A stretch of 64,000 nucleotides of DNA from JAVJRN01 sp040218415 (lineage in GTDB: Bacteria; Bacteroidota; Bacteroidia; Cytophagales; Cyclobacteriaceae), in the NCBI GenBank assembly GCA_040218415.1, contig JAVJRN010000049.1, positions 124,001-188,000 on the forward strand. The letters run 5' to 3'. Under the pieces are notes generated by a model. The model searched no databases, was not told the origin of the DNA, and saw only the letters and a list, made by a program, of their open reading frames with translations. Within the stretch, counting starts at the first letter, position 1, and every line of letters starts with the position of its first letter. Shown piece by piece: positions 46,246-54,620 of this stretch. A program made the position numbers and the translations under genes.

Positions 46246-46985
46246 CTTTTTCCTGCAACAATATTATTGACCAAATCTAACTTTAATTCCTCCATGCCGT
46301 CCAATGCTAATTGCGCCATTTTCCGCGCCCCCAATTCATTAAAATGTGTGTTGTCTTCCTTTCCATTCGGGAAATTCGGATGTTCACCTTTGGCCAGATG
46401 ATGGTATAATAATTGTGATTTTTCAACGCCCCATTCTTCCAGAAGTTCCATTGACCTGGCTGTCATATCAATGATGGGAATATTTTTTTCTATAGCCACT
46501 TCTCGTGTGATTTGCGCATATTCTTGATGTGTGTCCTTCAACTTCCCATTTTCAAAAGATCTTCGTGAGACGGGAGTCATAAGAATAGGTTTTGCGCCTT
46601 TTTTCATTGAATCAGCTATGTATTTTAACAAGTTAGCGCGAAATTCTTCCGGTGTAGTGTAGCGACCAATTTTGGAGGGCACTTCATCATTATGGCCAAA
46701 TTGGATAAAAACATAATCATCTTTCTTTAACGTTTTTAAAACGTCTTTCCAAAGACCTTCTTTCATAAAAGTTTTAGTGCTGCGGCCATTTTTGGCTCTA
46801 TTTTCTATAGTTACCGATGCATCAAAGAAAGTTTTGAAAGGCGTACCCCAACCCATTTCGGGAAATGCATCAGCAGTCTTATCAGCACAAGTGGAATCTC
46901 CAATCAGATAAACGGTTGTGCTGTTTTGCACGGGTATAAGACAGCTGATCAACAGGTGTAATGAAAAGATGAGTGCCGAGATCAT
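46242..46985 (-). CDS. Rhamnogalacturonan acetylesterase-like SGNH hydrolase (CE12), second of pair
   Basis: The 247 residues have YLIGDSTCADKT (Ser31), NRAKNGRSTKTF, IQFGHNDEVPS and DNTHFNELGA, the four SGNH blocks. The N-terminus is hydrophobic (MISALIFSLHLLISC) and acts as a signal peptide or a lipobox-like anchor. It shares the fold with its neighbour at 45454 but is well diverged, so the two probably differ in acetyl position or backbone preference. Four-base overlaps on both sides. Confidence 0.88.
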   Translation of the reverse strand: MISALIFSLHLLISCLIPVQNSTTVYLIGDSTCADKTADAFPEMGWGTPFKTFFDASVTIENRAKNGRSTKTFMKEGLWKDVLKTLKKDDYVFIQFGHNDEVPSKIGRYTTPEEFRANLLKYIADSMKKGAKPILMTPVSRRSFENGKLKDTHQEYAQITREVAIEKNIPIIDMTARSMELLEEWGVEKSQLLYHHLAKGEHPNFPNGKEDNTHFNELGARKMAQLALDGMEELKLDLVNNIVAGKR

Positions 46986-48646
46986 TTTATTTTGACAGCT
47001 TTCTTAGCGACTTCTTCGGTGATGATGAGGTCAGACTTACCATCTTTGAAGTCAGCTTTATTTAAAGTAATGTTCTTTGTTTTAGTGCCCATAATTCTTA
47101 CTGAGCCCTTACTTGATGAAGTTGTATTAAGCCCATCAATATTCACATTGCGCGTATTGTAAAGGGTGAGCGGTAAGCCTTTTTTAATATCTATCGTTAC
47201 ATTTTTGAATGTGACGAGATCAGCGTCGATCATAGAGATACCTTTATTCGCTTGGAGATATACATTCTCGAGGTTGATGTTTTTCAAATTCATCTCGGGA
47301 AGCCCTTGAAAATAGGCTGCCGACCCACATTGAACAGCTCGCACATTTTTGATCCAGATATTTCTAAAAGACGGGGTTTCTTCAGTTACAGCTATGGTTT
47401 TTTCGTCTACGATAGCTGCTTCTTGATCGTCTTCCAACACAGGAGATTGACCCCCATAAAAAAGGTTAAAACGAATCGGTTCGGTAGGAATATTGATCAT
47501 GTCGATGTTGGAGATGTAGATATTTTCGACTACTCCGCCTCTTCCTCTGGTACTTTTAAATCGCAAACCTGTATCTGTGCCGATAAATGTGCAGTTGGAT
47601 ACATGTACATTCTTTACACCACCCGACATTTCACTTCCTACGACAAATCCACCATGTCCATGATAGACAATATTATTTTTTATAATCACGTTTTCGGTAG
47701 CCATAGCCCGCTTACGCCCATCTTCATTCTTACCTGACTTGATACAGATCGCATCGTCACCCACATCAAAGGTATTATTGTAAATGAGCGAATTTTTACA
47801 GGATTCTAAATCGAGACCATCTCCATTTTGCGAATACCAGGGGTTACGCACATTGATATTGCGAATGATAACATTCTCACACATCAATGGATGGATGTTC
47901 CATGCAGGAGAGTTTTGAAAGGTAGGTCCATCCAAAAGTACATTTTTTGAACTGACAATGCTAATCATAACAGGACGCAGATAATCTCTTATTTCTGAGA
48001 AATCGACTTTGGTTATATCTGGAACATTGAAAGATCCTGCGGTTGCTTCTGCGCCTTTTTTATAGCTTTCGGAAGGATACCATATCTTTTTGTCATCACT
48101 GAGTATTCCTCCGCTTTTCACAAGTTTCTTCCATTGAGAATCAGCTACTTTACTTTTTTTCACTAATCTCCAGGCATCTCCATTTCCATCAATAGTCCCT
48201 TTTCCAGTGATAGCCACGTTTTCCAGATTTTTCCCAGAAATAGGGGACTGGCATCTGTAAGTATCTAGACCTTCAAAGCTTGTGGCTACAATAGGATAGT
48301 CATCCTTATCAGCTGTGAATAGGAGTAGAGCTCCTTCCTCCAAGTGTAAATTAATATTGCTTTTCAATACGATTGGCCCTGAAACCCATATTCCTCGTGG
48401 TATGATTACTTTTCCTCCGCCTTTACTCGATACGGCTTCAATGGCTTTTGCTATAGCCGCTGTATTTTTCGTCTGTCCATCTGATAATGCGCCAAAATCT
48501 CTTACGCTCACTTCATGCTTTGGAAATATTGGCGCATTCACCTTTGGCATATCAAATTCAATATTTGAATAGATGTCGGTTTCCTGGCAATATGCAGAAA
48601 GGACATTAGAAAATAATAGTACGCAGAAAAGGGATAGTTTCATCAT
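46982..48646 (-). CDS. GH28 polygalacturonase/rhamnogalacturonase
   Basis: Hydrolyses galacturonan or rhamnogalacturonan linkages. The 554 residues start with a signal peptide (MMKLSLFCVLLFSNVLSAYC, then Q), and the beta-helix follows. Catalytic residues are Asp297-Asp298 in VGDDAICIKSG, an Asp in YSQNGDGLDLES, HGHGG, and the Arg-Phe-Lys of GLRFKSTRGRGG. The ATG at 48643 is an equally good start. It is first in the GH28-CE12-CE12-CE8 operon, and a LacI-type site lies ~115 bases upstream. Confidence 0.94.
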   Translation of the reverse strand: MMKLSLFCVLLFSNVLSAYCQETDIYSNIEFDMPKVNAPIFPKHEVSVRDFGALSDGQTKNTAAIAKAIEAVSSKGGGKVIIPRGIWVSGPIVLKSNINLHLEEGALLLFTADKDDYPIVATSFEGLDTYRCQSPISGKNLENVAITGKGTIDGNGDAWRLVKKSKVADSQWKKLVKSGGILSDDKKIWYPSESYKKGAEATAGSFNVPDITKVDFSEIRDYLRPVMISIVSSKNVLLDGPTFQNSPAWNIHPLMCENVIIRNINVRNPWYSQNGDGLDLESCKNSLIYNNTFDVGDDAICIKSGKNEDGRKRAMATENVIIKNNIVYHGHGGFVVGSEMSGGVKNVHVSNCTFIGTDTGLRFKSTRGRGGVVENIYISNIDMINIPTEPIRFNLFYGGQSPVLEDDQEAAIVDEKTIAVTEETPSFRNIWIKNVRAVQCGSAAYFQGLPEMNLKNINLENVYLQANKGISMIDADLVTFKNVTIDIKKGLPLTLYNTRNVNIDGLNTTSSSKGSVRIMGTKTKNITLNKADFKDGKSDLIITEEVAKKAVKIK

Positions 48647-48758
48647 GTATTAAGATTCTGAGTCAACCATTCGAATAGGTTGAGTTGGTGTCAAATATGA
48701 ACAACCATGTGCAAGTTGATCAAAATTCACTTTTTAAGATTATGTAATTGCAGCATAA

Positions 48759-48774
48759 AGGTAAACGATTGCAC
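48759..48774 (-). promoter_or_regulatory. LacI-type operator before the GH28 operon
   Basis: On the - strand the sequence is GTGCAATCGTTTACCT, directly preceded by a T-rich stretch ending in TTTG, the same arrangement as at uxaB (TTTG then GTGTAATCGATTACAT). It lies about 115 bases before the GH28 start. The palindrome is imperfect. Confidence 0.6.
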
Positions 48775-48947
48775 AAAAAAAAATATAATTTATCAGAGAT
48801 TTTAGTAAAATTCTTAAATGAGTATAAGTTGCTCTTGATTCGTAATTTTGTATTAAATGCTAATAAATTTTCGATCCATTTTAACTAAAAGATTAGTGCG
48901 TTTTGTTAATTGAGATAAAGTTGATTGCTTGAAATCTTACTGATAAT

Positions 48948-48963
48948 GTACAATCGATTACAT
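48948..48963. promoter_or_regulatory. LacI-type site before the kdgK relic
   Basis: GTACAATCGATTACAT combines the left half seen at susC with the right half seen at uxaB. It lies 32 bases upstream of the ATG of the broken KDG-kinase fragment and probably once controlled it. Confidence 0.55.
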
Positions 48964-48994
48964 TATTAAGTTATCGAAATTGAACAATGAGTAA

Positions 48995-49171
48995 ATGAAA
49001 AAGAAAGTAGTGCGATTCGGTGAGGTCAAGATATGGTTTTCACATCACTACTAGGCAAATGTTCTCAAACTGCTACCATTGAGTTGTTATTAGTGGAAGG
49101 GGGCAACCAACGTGACTATTTCGTTGGATTTCTTCGAGGTTAGTGCTTTTAGTGTCTCAATAGCTACTTGA
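48995..49171 (+). pseudogene. kdgK: Truncated, frameshifted 2-keto-3-deoxygluconate kinase (PfkB family) relic
   Basis: The 745-base gap between GH28 and pirin holds this fragment. From ATG 48995 it reads MKKKVVRFGEVKIW, similar to the usual KDG kinase start (MKKVVTFGEIMLRL). A second frame reads TSLLGKCSQTATIELLLVE, like the following SPLLGKFSQA region. A third reads NVTISLDFFEVSAFSVSIAT, matching the ANVAISLAxFG strand, to a stop at 49169. Three frames line up in order as the first ~60 residues of KdgK; the rest is gone. A LacI-type site remains upstream. Nothing else recognisable was found in 49172-49391, except an AT-rich stretch before pirin. Confidence 0.6.
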
Positions 49172-49391
49172 GCTTTTTATTTATTTTTAATCTTCTCCTC
49201 TTTTTTTATCAGATTCTCCTAAATCAGCCTTAATTGGTATGCCTATTTCATAGGAGTATTACCTTTAACTAACTTAATCGCTCGGAATAATATAATGCTG
49301 CGTCATATTAACTGCGTGCGATCTGGATTGGGTGTTTAGTCTAAGTTGACTCAATAAGAAACCAGAGCCTTGCTCTATAACCTGAATAACT

Positions 49392-50261
49392 ATGTCAAAT
49401 CAAGATTTAATTATTGAAGAAAGAAGTCGAGATATAGGCGATTTCCTTGTTGGTCGTTTACTTCCATTTCGGAAAAAGCGTATGGTAGGCCCATTTATTT
49501 TCATCGATCATATGGGGCCAAGTGTTATTGGTCCTCGAAAATACATGGATGTAGACCAGCATCCACACATTGGTTTGTCTACGTTGACTTATCTCCTTGA
49601 AGGCGAAATGATGCATGAGGACAGCATGGGAACCAAGCAACTGATCACGCCCGGGTCTGTCAATTGGATGACGGCAGGAAAAGCGGTGACGCATACTGAA
49701 AGAACTCCGCTGGAGCTTAGAGATGGTCGCACGATCCATATGCACGGTTATCAAATTTGGGTAGCGCTTCCCAAACACCTTGAAGATATGGAGCCAAGTT
49801 TTCATCATATCGAGGCAAAAGATTTACCGCGTTGGGGAAATAAAAAAGCGCATTTTGCGCTTGTTGCAGGAGAGGCTTTTGGTCGTAAATCACCTGTTCC
49901 TGTGCATTCTGATTTATTTATGGTGGAGGTCAAGGCCAGCGAAGACTATGTCATTAACTTGGAAGGTCAGGTAACAGGAGAAATAGGGATTTGTGTCGTG
50001 GAAGGGCAAATTCAGGCTTGTGAGCATAAGATTGATCATGGAAATATGCTGATTTCAAAAACGGAAGATGCTTGCGAAATTACACTGAAAGCAGGTGCGC
50101 ATGTTTTTCTTTTTGGCGGTAAACCTTTTGACGAACCAAGGCATATTTATTGGAACTTTGTAGCCAGTGAAAAGGACACTCTAGAGAAGGCTAAGCAAGA
50201 TTGGAGAGACAAGAATTTCCCAAAAGTGCCTGGTGATGAGAGTTATATTCCTTTGCCATGA
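49392..50261 (+). CDS. Pirin-family cupin protein
   Basis: Bicupin metalloprotein of 289 residues, possibly quercetinase-like or a redox-sensing co-regulator. The metal ligands of pirin are in place: His57 and His59 (DQHPHIG), His101 and Glu103 (VTHTERTP). Both cupin halves are present, the second ending ITLKAGAHVFLFGGKPFDEP. It is cytoplasmic. A long hairpin repeat follows its stop. It has no obvious tie to the pectin genes, but flavonoids are common plant compounds, so a link is possible. Confidence 0.88.
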   Translation: MSNQDLIIEERSRDIGDFLVGRLLPFRKKRMVGPFIFIDHMGPSVIGPRKYMDVDQHPHIGLSTLTYLLEGEMMHEDSMGTKQLITPGSVNWMTAGKAVTHTERTPLELRDGRTIHMHGYQIWVALPKHLEDMEPSFHHIEAKDLPRWGNKKAHFALVAGEAFGRKSPVPVHSDLFMVEVKASEDYVINLEGQVTGEIGICVVEGQIQACEHKIDHGNMLISKTEDACEITLKAGAHVFLFGGKPFDEPRHIYWNFVASEKDTLEKAKQDWRDKNFPKVPGDESYIPLP

Positions 50262-50324
50262 GAATTTTGAAAATTAACGTTCATTCAATGAGTATTTGCC
50301 GAGTAGAAGAAAAAGTGAAAAACC

Positions 50325-50424
50325 ACCTCGTCATTCCAGCGAAAGCGGGAATCTCCAGCTTCAAGGTTGTTGCTTCGAGCAAGGGGATATCCGAGCTAAG
50401 CTCGAATATGACGTAAGGTTTTTT
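50325..50424. repeat. REP-like palindromic repeat, possible pirin terminator
   Basis: Two imperfect hairpins lie in ~95 bases: TTCCAGC-GAAA-GCGGGAA near 50333 and ATATCCGAGC-TAA-GCTCGAATAT near 50388. The outer ends (ACCTCGTCAT and ATGACGTAAGGT) also pair with each other, and TTTTTT follows. The CGTCATTCC...GGGAATCTCC style is typical of dispersed repeat families in intergenic DNA. Confidence 0.6.
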
Positions 50425-50493
50425 AATTTCTATCTCTTCAAAAAAAAACCTTAATCTGAATCCACTCTATAATTTAGGATGGTCTACTAAAAA

Positions 50494-50988
50494 CTACCAA
50501 CCCCATGTTCCAGCTCCGCCTTTGAATGGACCAACTATTTTGGAAGTGATCCAACCACCATAAAAGTCGCCTTCTTGCGCCTGTACTTTTTCATCATTCA
50601 CGTAGCAGGCCTCCATCATGTGGGCATAAACCGAAACGTGATCTTTGATTGCTGCAAATTTGATGTTTGGATTTGGATAGCCCCAAGCACATTTTTTAGC
50701 CTTCATACCATTTACTTCTATTTCATAATATTCCGCCATGCCTTTCCATTCGCAATAGCTGGATCCGGCAATCTTACGAAGCGTGCCGCTCTTAAAATCT
50801 GCAATTGGCAAGTAATAACTTGGCGGATGACTTGTTTCCAAAACTCGAAAAGCTTTGTTGGTATCTACAATTATTTCTCCTTGAAAAATAATTCTAAGAT
50901 GACCACTAAAAGGCTCAATCGCCGGTGGTCGTGGATAGTCCCAAACAGATTCTTGTCCGGGTAGGGGTTTGATCTTTTTGATGTTCAT
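50494..50988 (-). CDS. DUF427-family protein
   Basis: Conserved protein of 164 residues, no known reaction. The family pattern is visible: ESVWDYPRPPAIEP, HLRIIFQGEIIVDT, RVLETSHPPSYYLPIADF, SSYCEWKGMAEYYEI, and WGYPNPN. Cytoplasmic, stand-alone gene with 505 bases to its neighbours on one side and a repeat on the other. It is a housekeeping-type accessory gene with no visible link to the pectin locus. Confidence 0.85.
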   Translation of the reverse strand: MNIKKIKPLPGQESVWDYPRPPAIEPFSGHLRIIFQGEIIVDTNKAFRVLETSHPPSYYLPIADFKSGTLRKIAGSSYCEWKGMAEYYEIEVNGMKAKKCAWGYPNPNIKFAAIKDHVSVYAHMMEACYVNDEKVQAQEGDFYGGWITSKIVGPFKGGAGTWGW

Positions 50989-51157
50989 TTTGGATTATAT
51001 AGCGTCTAATATAGAGCGATCCATTTTACTGGCTATGCTTAACTTTAAGACATTCATTTGTGTAATTATCTCATGTATTCCATGTAACTAACCACAAGTA
51101 AAAATGGTTGTAATGTTTCGATAGATAACCAAAAGTGATACTTGATTCTTTAACCCT

Positions 51158-51757
51158 TTATTCTTCAATATCGCCCTTCTCCAAACAATCATCCAAGAGT
51201 TTCAACGCATGCTCCCAAAGATTCTCAGAACCGTTTTTCATATCTTCCTTTTTCTCAATCACTGTCGATCGGCTCACATTGAACTCTTTCCAAGTGCCGC
51301 CTCCATTCGTGGCATTTTGCATCATGGGCTCCAGCTTATCAATGGCGTTGGCAAATCGAGACTCAATGGTTTCATTTTCCTCAAACTCCTCCCAAACCGC
51401 AATCAATTCCTTTGCCTGTTCCTCAGGTAAAAGTCCGAAAATCCTTTGTGCAGCTTCCGTCTCTTCAGCTCTATTGTCGTGGTTATTGTTCTTGTCAAAA
51501 TAGAACACATCACCAGCATCTATTTCAACCAAATCGTGGATTAACAGCATTTTAATCACTTTCAGAGTATCCACTTTGCCATTGGCGTGTTCAGCCATCA
51601 CCATCGCCATCATGGCCAGGTGCCAGCTATGTTCCGCATCATTTTCTGGGCGATCACTATTAAATAAGCGGGTTTTACGCTGGATGTATTTTAGCTTATC
51701 GATTTCGTGGATGAAATTGAGCTGTTTTTGGAGATTTTGAAAAGTAAAAAGGTTCAT
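51158..51757 (-). CDS. HD-domain hydrolase (YfbR/HDDC2-like 5'-deoxynucleotidase type)
   Basis: Metal-dependent phosphohydrolase of 199 residues. Metal ligands: His43 in ENDAEHSWH and His74-Asp75 in LLIHDLVEIDAGD. The start MNLFTFQNLQKQLNFIHEID and the arrangement match bacterial YfbR-like proteins that hydrolyse deoxynucleoside monophosphates. Cytoplasmic. The substrate is inferred from family similarity. Confidence 0.85.
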   Translation of the reverse strand: MNLFTFQNLQKQLNFIHEIDKLKYIQRKTRLFNSDRPENDAEHSWHLAMMAMVMAEHANGKVDTLKVIKMLLIHDLVEIDAGDVFYFDKNNNHDNRAEETEAAQRIFGLLPEEQAKELIAVWEEFEENETIESRFANAIDKLEPMMQNATNGGGTWKEFNVSRSTVIEKKEDMKNGSENLWEHALKLLDDCLEKGDIEE

Positions 51758-51972
51758 TCTTATTTGTTAATAGCCAGGCTTTCAGAGAAGAAATTTAATT
51801 TAAATCCAAAATGATCAAAAAGTGGGTAAATACACAATAATGTCTTATCCAGAGTACACCAAAAATAGTGGTTGTCACCAATTATTAATCTACACGGTAC
51901 TATTTTGAATTTTTAAATGACGGCTATTTTTTCTTTTGCATTGCTTATTTTACGAGCATCTAAATAAGCAAC

Positions 51973-53247
51973 ATGAAAAAATTAATCTTCAGTCTCTCTT
52001 TACTATTGACCATTCAAGCTTTTTCTCAAAAGACGGTCATACACGTTGGAAAACTCATCGATGGGGAATCAAAACAAGTTTTTGCAGAGCAAACAATTAT
52101 CGTCGAAAACGACAAAATCATTGAAGTATCTAAAGGATATAAGAAGCCCGATAAAAAGGATCAATTAATTGATTTAAAAAAATATACCGTATTGCCAGGT
52201 TTGATTGATATGCACGTCCATCTCGAAAATGAAACCAGCCGCGATGGTTACTTGAAGGAATTTCAACTCAATCCTGCTGATGTCGCTTTTGAATCCACCG
52301 TATATGCCAAAAGAACGTTGATGGCAGGTTTCACCACCGTTCGTGATTTGGGTGGCTCTGGCATTAATATCTCTTTAAGAAATGCCATCAATAAAGGATA
52401 TGTAGTGGGACCAAGGGTTTTTACGGCAGGAAAATCATTGGCGATTACTGGAGGTCATGCCGACCCAACCAACGGATACAGAAAAGACTTAATGGGTGAT
52501 CCTACACCAAAAGAAGGAGTAGTCAATAGTGTGGAAGATGCTCGAAAAGCCGTACGTCAGCGCTATAAGAATGGTGCTGATTTAATTAAAATAACCGCGA
52601 CAGGTGGCGTATTAAGCGTAGCGAAGGATGGAATGGGGCCTCATTTTTCAGAGGAGGAAATGGCCATGATCGTGGAAACCGCTACGGACTTGGGTTTTCA
52701 TGTGGCGGCTCATGCACATGGAGATGATGGCATGCGCAGAGCGATCATGGCAGGAGTGAAGACCATCGAGCATGGCACTTTTATGTCTGAAGAAACCATG
52801 GAATTGATGATCGAAAAAAATGCATTTTACATTCCAACAATTTCCGCAGGGATGGCCGTGGCTATTTATGCGGAGGAGGAAGGCTATTATCCCGATATTA
52901 TCGTTCCAAAAGCAAAACTCGTTGGCCCGCAAATCAGCTCTACTTTTGGATTAGCTTATAAAAAAGGTGTGCCGATAGGTTTTGGTACTGACGCAGGTGT
53001 TTTCCCGCATGGTGAAAATTATAAGGAGTTCATCTATATGGTAAAAGAAGGTATGCCAGCCATGGAAGCCATACAGTCCGCCACATCGGTGAATGCTGGA
53101 ATTTTAGGCATGGAAAAGGAACTTGGCACGATTCAAAAAGGCTTTCTAGCCGACTTAATTGCTGTGGATGGAGACCCAATAAAAGACATTTCCGTAATGA
53201 AGAATGTGGTTTTTGTAATGAAGGCTGGCGTTGTTTACAAGGATTAA
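51973..53247 (+). CDS. Exported amidohydrolase (metallo-dependent, imidazolonepropionase/prolidase-like)
   Basis: Zinc-type hydrolase of 424 residues with a signal peptide (MKKLIFSLSLLLTIQAFSQ). The TIM-barrel metal motif is His81-x-His83 in GLIDMHVHL; FTTVRDLGG, ADLIKITATGGVLS, AAHAHGDDGM, TIEHGT and GFGTDAGVFPHGEN are further amidohydrolase landmarks. Such secreted members cleave N-acyl dipeptides or Xaa-Pro dipeptides. Independent of the pectin genes. Confidence 0.9.
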   Translation: MKKLIFSLSLLLTIQAFSQKTVIHVGKLIDGESKQVFAEQTIIVENDKIIEVSKGYKKPDKKDQLIDLKKYTVLPGLIDMHVHLENETSRDGYLKEFQLNPADVAFESTVYAKRTLMAGFTTVRDLGGSGINISLRNAINKGYVVGPRVFTAGKSLAITGGHADPTNGYRKDLMGDPTPKEGVVNSVEDARKAVRQRYKNGADLIKITATGGVLSVAKDGMGPHFSEEEMAMIVETATDLGFHVAAHAHGDDGMRRAIMAGVKTIEHGTFMSEETMELMIEKNAFYIPTISAGMAVAIYAEEEGYYPDIIVPKAKLVGPQISSTFGLAYKKGVPIGFGTDAGVFPHGENYKEFIYMVKEGMPAMEAIQSATSVNAGILGMEKELGTIQKGFLADLIAVDGDPIKDISVMKNVVFVMKAGVVYKD

Positions 53248-53417
53248 TAAGCGTAGATAGGCATAATAGACTTTATATTATTGCACCTTCGCTAAATTGG
53301 TTAATAATGGTAAGGTCTTATTTTGAAACAAAGATTCAAGCGTTTCTTCTTAATAATTGATGGAATGGGGCAATAGGTAGGAATCACTGAGCTATTTTTG
53401 GTTTTAATCCATTCTTA

Positions 53418-54617
53418 GTGAGCTACCTAAATATTATCCGCAAGCATCCAAATTTTCTTTCCTATGGAATGCTTCATTATTTCTTTTCCAGTATTGGGCA
53501 GACGTTTTTGATCAGCGTCTCTGTGCCATTCATGCTTACAGATTTAGATATATCTTCTGGAAACTTCAGCAACGCGTATGCGGTGGCAACTTTGAGTAGT
53601 GCTTTTTTACTTCCGCTGGCTGGTAAGTGGGTGGATAGGTTGTCTCTTCGATTGTTAAGCCTTTTAGGTGGTTTGGGTTTAGTACTCGCTTCGATAGTCA
53701 TGTTCCAAGTGGACAATCTTGTCTTGTTGATTTTTGGCTTGTTCCTACTGCGCTTTTTTGGACAAGGATCTATGATTCTTATTGGATCCACTGCCATCGC
53801 TCGTTTCTTCTCTTCTAATCGAGGAAAGGCTTTGTCGGTATCTAGTCTTGGTTTGGCTTTTGCCGAAACTTTGACCCCATTGCTTTTTGTATGGCTTATC
53901 GCACAATATGGCTGGCAAACTTCTTGGCTTTTCCCTATCGGAGCAGTTTTACTGGTATTCATTCCTGTCACACAGTTTTTAATACTTAGAGCTAGAAAAG
54001 AGCCAGACAGTGCAAATGAAGATTTCACCAATAACGACAATGACTTTACCGTAAAGCAAATGTTTAGAGATCCTAGGTTTTATATGATCCTGCCTGCATT
54101 CGCATTTCTACCGTTTTTTATCACTGGGATTTTTATTCATCAAAACATGCTTGCATCGGCAAAAGGCTGGACTATGGAATGGATGGCTGCTTGCTTCATT
54201 GGTTTTGGAATAGCCAAAGTACTCACCTCATTCATGGGAGGCTGGTTGGTGGATAAGTTTTCTGCTAAAAGTGTTTTTTCCTTTTATCTGATTCCCATGG
54301 CCTTGGGCTTATTGCTCCTTTTGTTTCTAGATCATCGGCTTGTTGGCGTGTTTTATATGATTTTGATCGGCATTACGGCGAGTCTTGGTTCATTGACGGG
54401 AGTGGCTATATGGGCAGAGCTTTACGGAGTAAAAAACTTAGGAGCAATCAAAAGCATGGTCACCATGATGATGGTTGTTGCTACTGCTATCGGGCCGATT
54501 GTGATAGGATGGGGATTTGAGCAGAGTTTGAACTATACTTTGATGTTTTCAATAGGGTTTATTCTAGTAACCTCATTGGTGGGAAGGCTAGGTTTATCTC
54601 AGAACAGTTTTATGTAG
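53418..54617 (+). CDS. MFS transporter
   Basis: Inner-membrane transporter of 399 residues with 12 predicted hydrophobic helices. The start is a GTG; no ATG lies at the correct end of the first helix. MFS features are PLAGKWVDRLSLRLLSLLGG (loop 2-3) and a central polar loop around residues 190-215. It is most like oxalate/formate or monocarboxylate-type MFS proteins, but the substrate is not resolved. Its last ~80 codons are repeated as a decayed copy at 55838-56347. Confidence 0.85.
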   Translation: MSYLNIIRKHPNFLSYGMLHYFFSSIGQTFLISVSVPFMLTDLDISSGNFSNAYAVATLSSAFLLPLAGKWVDRLSLRLLSLLGGLGLVLASIVMFQVDNLVLLIFGLFLLRFFGQGSMILIGSTAIARFFSSNRGKALSVSSLGLAFAETLTPLLFVWLIAQYGWQTSWLFPIGAVLLVFIPVTQFLILRARKEPDSANEDFTNNDNDFTVKQMFRDPRFYMILPAFAFLPFFITGIFIHQNMLASAKGWTMEWMAACFIGFGIAKVLTSFMGGWLVDKFSAKSVFSFYLIPMALGLLLLLFLDHRLVGVFYMILIGITASLGSLTGVAIWAELYGVKNLGAIKSMVTMMMVVATAIGPIVIGWGFEQSLNYTLMFSIGFILVTSLVGRLGLSQNSFM

Positions 54618-54620
54618 CGC

